From contig NW_024468912.1 of NCBI RefSeq assembly GCF_011745365.1, positions 2,232,001 to 2,296,000 of the forward strand: DNA of 64,000 nucleotides. Direction: 5' to 3'. Shown in pieces: positions 57,915 to 64,000 of this stretch. The stretch comes from Cryphonectria parasitica EP155 (taxonomy: Eukaryota > Ascomycota > Sordariomycetes > Diaporthales > Cryphonectriaceae). The position numbers were made by a program, and so were the translations under genes. Position 1 is the stretch's first letter, and each line of letters begins with the position of its first letter. A model generated the notes under the pieces. The model was not told the origin of the DNA, ran no database searches, and worked only from the letters and a program-made list of their open reading frames with translations.

Positions 57915-58853
57915 GATGACGATGACTTCTTTCTTCTTTATTTCCTGAGGAAAGGGTGAGCATGTAGAGCACGAGGCCGCGCAGATTGTATGACATCAAA
58001 ACTCTTAGCGGCAGACTGGGCCACGAGGTCGAGCACAACGAAGAGAAAAAGAGACGAAGAAAATCAAATAACCGCAAAAATAGATGGGAAGAGGGGTTTG
58101 GGTGAGGTGTATAAGTGAGGTGGCAAGACGATATACGAAGGTGAAGGCAATTCTAGGAGCCCTACTTCACTCCAAGTCACGTAATTGACCCTAACTCTCC
58201 AAACGTTTTCGATGCATCCGTCTTGCAGCAGTGTATGGCCGAACTCTACACCCCCCCCCCCCAATATGCTTGGCTTGAGAGACGGGCTATGGTAGCCCAC
58301 TGACTAGAGTGGCAACGAACCAACCCCCCCTCCTCACACCCAGGCCCTCGAAGCGTTGCATCATACATGCAGACGGAGATGAAGAAATACAATCAAGAGC
58401 AAAAGGATGCCCATTCCGATGGGAACATGGCATCCAGGTTGATTCTTCATATACCAGGAATGCAAGGAGAGAAAATGTCAGTTCAGTGCGTGTGAATGAA
58501 TGCAGGCAGTTTGCGAGCTGGTGTTGGGTGTAGACGGTCGCAGGTGAAGTGCGAACTACTGAAGCATAACGCATAGGTATTGCTTGTTACTCAGCAACGT
58601 ACTGTACTAGAACTACATGCTACAATAACTTCGTCACTGCACTGCAGTAATGGGGTGGCGCTGCGGCTCCATGAAAGCTGTGCGCCGCCGCAGCGCCCCC
58701 TGTTCATTTTAGTATGTGCTGGCATGGTACTAATTGGGGTGGCGGGCCGCGGGCCGGGGGGTCGCGCTTTAGCCTGGGAATTTTTTTCCTGATACAATCC
58801 GAGCAGCCTCAGCAAATACAACCACAACACCGGCCAGACCTTCCAGCGACTCG
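57915..58853. other. Divergent intergenic region
   Basis: Holds the promoters of the mpaB-like gene (minus) and rrg9 (plus), a C12 run at 58251-58262 and no recognised gene. Confidence 0.6.
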
Positions 58854-60005
58854 ATGCGCACGACAATGGCAACAGCTTGCTCCTGTCGCTCCCATACATT
58901 ATGGGTATTTGTACAAATTGTTGCCCAAATCCATATTCCAAATGAGAGGCTTGCGAGACTACCACGGCAGGCGGCCCGTGGCGTGGCCTTAACTCGCACC
59001 ACCACCACGAGGAGTCTAACTGCTGGGTTGCCGTCTGGGGTCAGGACATTGCGCACGGCCTCAGGGCCTGACAATACGACATCTGATGCAGTTGATGACT
59101 CTGTCTCAGCGGATGTACCGTCAGAGGCTCGCCATGAGGAACAGAAATTGGACCCCTACATAAGTCCAGATGAGGATACACTGTTCAAAATCGACACCCC
59201 CTCCAAGGCCACAAGGAAGCCGAGGGTCAGATATGCGAAGCTCGTTCGGCCTTCAAGCGCGACTGCTGGCCCAGCCACATCCACCACAGAGATGCAACCA
59301 CGATCGCCCGACAGCACGCGAAGTTCTCCCGTCCAAGACCCATTAATCCAAGATCCTGTCTTCTCCCTCGACGAGGAGGCACGGTTGGTAGAGGATCGAA
59401 AGGAGAAGCAACGGCTCGACACGAAGAGGGAAAGGGAGCAATCTAGGATGGACAGATACAATGAGAGGCAGCAGGAGAAGGCAGAACGCGAAAAACAACG
59501 ACTCCAGGACAGGCCGCTCTGGGCCATACAGAAGGACGCTCTCAAGAAAAAGTTCCCAGAAGGCTGGGCGCCGCGCAAGAAGCTGTCCCCAGATGCGCTC
59601 AGTGGTATCCGAGCTCTGCACCAGCAGTTCCCAGACATGTACACGACGGAAACGTTGGCGAATAAATTTGAGGTCTCTCCCGAGGCCATCCGCCGGATCC
59701 TGAGAGCCAAATGGGAGCCCAGTGCGGAGGAGGAGGAGGACCGCCAGCGCCGATGGTACAACCGCGGCGTGGCCGTCTGGGACAGATACGCGGCGCTCGG
59801 CAAGAAGCCACCCAAGAAGTGGCGCGATGCAGGCATTGCCCTCAGGCCCTGGGGTGGCCTGAAGTCCTGGGATCGTGAACCTCGCACGTCGGACAGAGAC
59901 TACTCAGGAGAGGATACGGTGTATGATGGCGAGGAGGCCGAGGTCGACTTGGAGAAACAACGACGGTTGAAGGCGCAACGCAGGCTGGCCAAGAATCTGA
60001 TGTGA
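58854..60005 (+). CDS. rrg9: Rrg9-like mitochondrial protein (required for respiratory growth; neugrin family)
   Basis: Single exon, 383 aa from the first ATG; other ATGs within the first 30 codons are possible. The N-terminal 70 residues are basic and free of long acidic stretches (RLARLPRQAARGVALTRTTTTR), a mitochondrial presequence. A long acidic/charged linker with a helical Lys/Glu/Arg-rich segment follows (about 170-220). The conserved core is WAIQKDALKKKFPEGWAPRK, LSPDALSGIRALHQQFPDMY, TTETLANKFEVSPEAIRRIL, RAKWEPSAEEEEDRQRRW. This helix-turn-helix-like block defines Rrg9/neugrin proteins, needed for mitochondrial genome or 16S-like rRNA maintenance. The tail is acidic then basic. Family assignment is confident, molecular function less so. 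Confidence 0.88.
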   Translation: MRTTMATACSCRSHTLWVFVQIVAQIHIPNERLARLPRQAARGVALTRTTTTRSLTAGLPSGVRTLRTASGPDNTTSDAVDDSVSADVPSEARHEEQKLDPYISPDEDTLFKIDTPSKATRKPRVRYAKLVRPSSATAGPATSTTEMQPRSPDSTRSSPVQDPLIQDPVFSLDEEARLVEDRKEKQRLDTKREREQSRMDRYNERQQEKAEREKQRLQDRPLWAIQKDALKKKFPEGWAPRKKLSPDALSGIRALHQQFPDMYTTETLANKFEVSPEAIRRILRAKWEPSAEEEEDRQRRWYNRGVAVWDRYAALGKKPPKKWRDAGIALRPWGGLKSWDREPRTSDRDYSGEDTVYDGEEAEVDLEKQRRLKAQRRLAKNLM

Positions 60006-61159
60006 ATGCCGTAGCATTGCGCGAAACACATCGTCTGCAAGTTATTAGGTGTTTGGGAAAGATTCACCCCCTTCTAATACAGCGGCCCCTCGTCGCTTCT
60101 CGTCAGTTTCCTGCTGTAGTCGCCTGAGGATCCTGACATGATAAACCGACGTTGTTGTGATGGATTATGTTTTCTGGGCTCGATAATGCCAAAATCATCA
60201 TCCTAGATAGATCGAGTTACTTGTTCTCCACCTTATCATATCTTCATGTCACCTCCATTCCCCAGACATTTTGGGCTGCGAGACAATCCGGAGAGTGCCA
60301 AAATGGCTACCTTGTTTTTATTTGGTTTTCCCAGTCTAAGACGATGGGGCTAATGACCACGGACCAGGGGCTGAGCCTACTAAAGAAATAAATCCCTGCC
60401 GCAGTGAATGGTTTGATTAAGTGATTGCCCTCCGTGTTCGTGATTTGATATTGAGTCCAAAAAAAAATGACTGGCACGGACGTTTTTTCTCCCTTTCATG
60501 AAGTGATGCTGAGATTTGATCAGACTCGACCACGAAGGGAGGTGTGAAGATCATTCTCTACCATTCTTTAATAACGCCACTCTCATCTGGGACCCCCTCC
60601 TCTCTTTGTGTCATGGTCTGCAGTGCCAGCAGCAACCAAGTGTGTCACCCAGTGACTTGTTCGCCTCCATCTGCAGAGCCTAGGTTCGTCCTCCCTGCTG
60701 CAGCAGTGGAGTCAAGCATGCAGAAAGAGCCCTTGTGAACCTTTTGAGCCCGTTTCATGAAGTTTCCTTCCTGCTGGTGATAAGTATGCCGTGGGAGTCG
60801 TTCTTACCCTCTTGACTGACCTGTTGAGAATTGTATGAATGACCCCTTCCCAGATTGTGGCCCCCTTTCGGAGAAGATTCGGCTGACTGGCCGCAGTAGA
60901 AGCTCTCCTCCCGGCCTTCCTCAACCGTTGGTCCGGGGCTGGTGCCTTCCTGCTCAGGCATCTTGGTCCCTTTTCCTTTCTCTCCTCCACCTCGTCGTTG
61001 GCAGCCTCCTAAAGCTTCAGGATGTTCCTACCGCCATAGCTTGAGGTCCCGTTGTCAAGGCATCCAAAGAGAGGCAGCCCCCACCCCGGCTCTTCCCACC
61101 CACCCCCAAAGAACCCGGACTGTCGGCGGTATAAAGAATATACAAGAGGCTCACTCAGG
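60006..61159. other. Intergenic
   Basis: Same-strand spacer between rrg9 and the WD40 gene. It is AT-richer at 60100-60500. CT-rich sequence at 60960-61000 may be leader for the next gene. No gene recognised. Confidence 0.6.
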
Positions 61160-64000
61160 ATGGCGTCTACTCCCTCGAGACGCCTGAAGCCAATGCCGTC
61201 CACTCCTCAGCTGTTCCCTGCCCCGTCAAAGTCTCCAAGTCGAAATCGCCCCCATCAGTCATGTCTGGTCCTGAAGCGCATCATTGGAAACACCTGTCCC
61301 TCGCCTACTGCCTTTGATTCGTCTGGCAGCAGCTTTGCCTATGTTGCTGGAGGAGCTGTCGTCGTCATTGACGTCCAAGGCAGCGGACAGCCTTCCCAGG
61401 CATTCTACCGCGCTCGTCCTACAGCCGTCCCTGTCTTTGCAACCGCACCTATCCCACAAGCGTCACCCAGCCTCAACACTACGCCAAAGGGGAGTGGCGC
61501 GAGAAAACGCCCTCCGAGGTCGACTCGAGACTCGCCGTCTGGTCTTGGTCTCGGTCTCGGTCTCGGTCCTAGTCTGCCTGACCCCAGCACTTCTAGCTCG
61601 TCAGGGACTTGGACGAGCCGTGAGCGGATCAAAGCCGCGACCTGTGTGTCCCTGAGCAAAGACGCGAGGTTCCTGGCCGTTGGAGAGACCGGCTACGCGC
61701 CCAGGGTTTTGGTCTTCGGCCTGAAGAATAGCTCCTCGTCCTCGTCCTCCTCCTCTTTGCAAAGGCCCCTTGTGTCCATCAGCGAACATGCTTTTGGTGT
61801 CAGGGCAGTTGCGTGGTCTCAAGACGGCAAGTGGCTCGCGTCTCTCGGAACAACCCACGACGGATTTCTCTTTGTGTGGAAGATTGACCCTCGAACGGGC
61901 TCGGCAAGCCTCTTCCAGCAGAATCGATGTACTTCGTATGTCGCAGGCATGATTTGGCTCGGCAGTAACCTTATCACATTTGGACTTCGGCATATGGTAT
62001 GTTGTTCTGTATTGGTTTTCCCCAGCTTTGAGCGGCCCCTTGACTAACCGTTCGTGGTTGGCAGAAAGTGTGGAAAGTGGTCGATGGGACACAGCGGCCT
62101 CCATCACCATCCAAAAAATATGCTGGCCCAGATCCCAACCGTCAGAACCCTTCCAAAACACTCCCGGGGAGGAATGTCCTTCTCGGATCTCTACTAGAAG
62201 CTAGCTTCACATGTGCTGTTGCTATAGAAGAGGACAAGGCGCTGATGTTCTCGGACGGTGGAAATGTCTGCCTCCTCGACGGCGCAGCCGGTCAGATGAA
62301 ACTCGCCCAAGTCACCAGCATCGATTTCCACGTCACATCTTGCGCCCTACGCGCTAGTGTAGAGCGGCCATTTGTGTTGGCTGGAGGCAATGATGGCCAG
62401 CTAGTGAGCATCGATGTTGGCGACGTGTTGAGTGGCACGGATACTTGTACGACCAGAAATCACTGCGGCCCAGTCGTGCTTGCTATGGCTTTCGCCCAAG
62501 ACAAACTCGTGACAGTAGACAGGGATCGACATATCGATATCTGGGATGCGGACACCCTGCCGGAAGTTACTCTCGAGGCGTCTGCCCGCGTTCGGCTGCC
62601 TGGACAAAATGACCCCGTGCTTGGCATTCAATCGCTGGAGAGGGCGGATGAAACCAGCCCTGTTTTCTTCACATGGTCTGGATCAGGCAGGGTACTCCTG
62701 TGGGATCTGGACGGTAGCGTCCAGGAGAGTCTAGACATGTGCGTGGATCAAGTCTATACTGGCGAGGACATGGAACTCCAGAATCAGATGTGCGTGGTGG
62801 GGGCTGATGAACAGGGCCACGTCTTTGCCGCGGGGGACCGGGTTGGCGTCCTACAAATAGTAGATCGTGCCGATGGCCATTTGCTTCTAAAAGCGAAGGC
62901 GCACATGTCTGAGATCACCCATATCGCCGTCCGCCACGACGCGTCAAAATCCTTGGTCGCAACCAGCGGGCGCGACCGGACCGTTCAGCTCTTTCATCGA
63001 ATCTCTGACGGCTCATTCAACCTCTTGCAAACCCTCGCATTTCCGGCAAGAGTCACTCATATGATCTTGTCACCAGATGATAAGATCATCACCGCTTCAA
63101 TGGATCGTGCTATACAGACCCACGAGCTCGTCACCAAAACGGGAGAGCCAGGCACGCTTGCGGCTGTCCAGTGCAGGTCGATCACCCTCAAGGCATCGCC
63201 AACGTCTATGGCCCTGGACAACGAAAACCAATCACTTCTTGTATCCAGCCTAGACAAATGCGTCTATCACCTGAAAATAGGCAGTGGCCGGCCGCTCAAA
63301 GCGTTCAGATGCGCAGACGAGACTACAGATACCGTGGTGCTCGACTCCCTTGTTCTTGAGTCGCTTCAGAATAAAGAACGACCCCTGCTCATTGGTCTGT
63401 CGAACACTGACAAGTCGGTGCGAATCTACGATTGCAAGACAGGCGCCTTGTTGGATCGCGAATGGGGACACACTGAATCCATCAGCGGTGTTGCTGTAGT
63501 GCATGATGGGGACTCGACGCCCAAAGTAGTCAGCGTCGGATGTGATGGAACAATCATGGTCTTCGACTTAGATTTACAAGACCTCTCCCCTGTCGCGACA
63601 AGTAGATCACCATCACCCGCGCAGGACGGTCTTTTGGGCACTAATCATCCGCCTCTGAGACGAGTTCTCTCCAAGGCCGAACTTGCAGGCTTTTCACGGC
63701 TTTCATCTTCACTTGGTGACGGACGCCGTTCTCCGTCAAGAAATTTGCGCAGCAAAAAGTCCAAGACTGACTTCTCGTCATCTACGTTAGTGGAAACGCC
63801 GCCACCACCTTGCAGAGATCCTTGCAAAACCAAGACGGATCAGACGTCCTCTCGCAGAACTACACCCAGCCGATACGGCAACTCCGGGGTGAACAGAGGC
63901 CCTAACTCTGCTACGTTGACTCGGAGACCATCACTGCCAGCGATAGGTTCTTTTGATACGCAGCAGGCAGCTCGGAAGAAATCCAGCAATATCAGTCTTC
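61160..64000 (+). CDS. Large MABP1/WDR62-like WD40 protein (3' end outside window)
   Basis: Exon 1 is 61160-61996 and exon 2 starts at 62065 and stays open to the window end, so at least 924 residues are encoded here; the join reads LRHMKVWKVVDGT. Two tandem WD40 propellers are indicated by repeated GH/WD-type units: CVSLSKDARFLAVGETGYAP, VRAVAWSQDGKWLASLG, FVWKID, LVTVDRDRHIDIWD, VFFTWSGSGRVLLWDL, SLVATSGRDRTVQLF, KIITASMDRAIQ, VVSVGCDGTIMVFDLD. The FDSSGSSFAYVAGGAVVVID start and the overall layout resemble MABP1/WDR62, MAP-kinase scaffold and spindle-pole proteins. A Ser/Arg/Pro-rich tail begins near residue 800. Low-complexity inserts include Gly-Leu repeats (GLGLGLGLG) and a Ser10 run. 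The C-terminus, where a dimerising coiled coil is expected, is not visible. Confidence 0.87.

Overview
The window is nuclear DNA of a filamentous ascomycete, most likely a Sordariomycete. Genes carry several short GT-AG introns, gene density is about one per 3 kb on both strands, and the proteins read as typical fungal orthologues (Ssn6, Sif2, ADAM protease, mpaB-type oxygenase, FacA-type acetyl-CoA synthetase). I support 20 protein genes and rebuilt their splicing by hand, checking that every exon join keeps frame and restores family motifs. I found no transposon, CRISPR array, rRNA, or tRNA that I could defend.

Layout. 1-4.9 kb: no gene recognised. 4.9-17 kb: the corepressor Ssn6/Cyc8, a TMEM115-like Golgi membrane protein, and the LisH/WD40 protein Sif2 (Set3-type deacetylase complex). 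18-24 kb: a divergent pair of a sugar-porter transporter and an intracellular GH51 arabinofuranosidase, probably a small pentose-utilisation module. 24-33 kb: a fungal protein of unknown function, an ADAM metalloprotease and acetyl-CoA synthetase. 33-37 kb: a gene-poor stretch. 37-43 kb: a small RFC clamp-loader subunit, mitochondrial ribosomal protein L16, and the large RFC subunit Rfc1. 43.7-52.7 kb: an unknown coiled-coil protein, the mitochondrial GrpE Mge1, RNA polymerase subunit Rpb3, mitochondrial phenylalanyl-tRNA synthetase and a mitochondrial dicarboxylate carrier. 55-64 kb: a calcipressin, an mpaB-type oxygenase, Rrg9, and the first part of a large MABP1/WDR62-like WD40 protein that runs off the end.

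How the genes relate. Three groupings stand out: two transcriptional corepressor subunits 6 kb apart; two clamp-loader subunits 2 kb apart, both with MluI cell-cycle box (ACGCGT) sequences just upstream; and five mitochondrial genes (mrpl16, mge1, msf1, dic1, rrg9) within 21 kb. The rest looks like ordinary housekeeping order. I did not find a clearly novel biological system. The most useful leads are the MCB boxes at both RFC genes, the transporter/arabinofuranosidase pair, two genes recognised only as unknown fungal families, very small exons in sif2 and facA, and a possible GC-AG intron.
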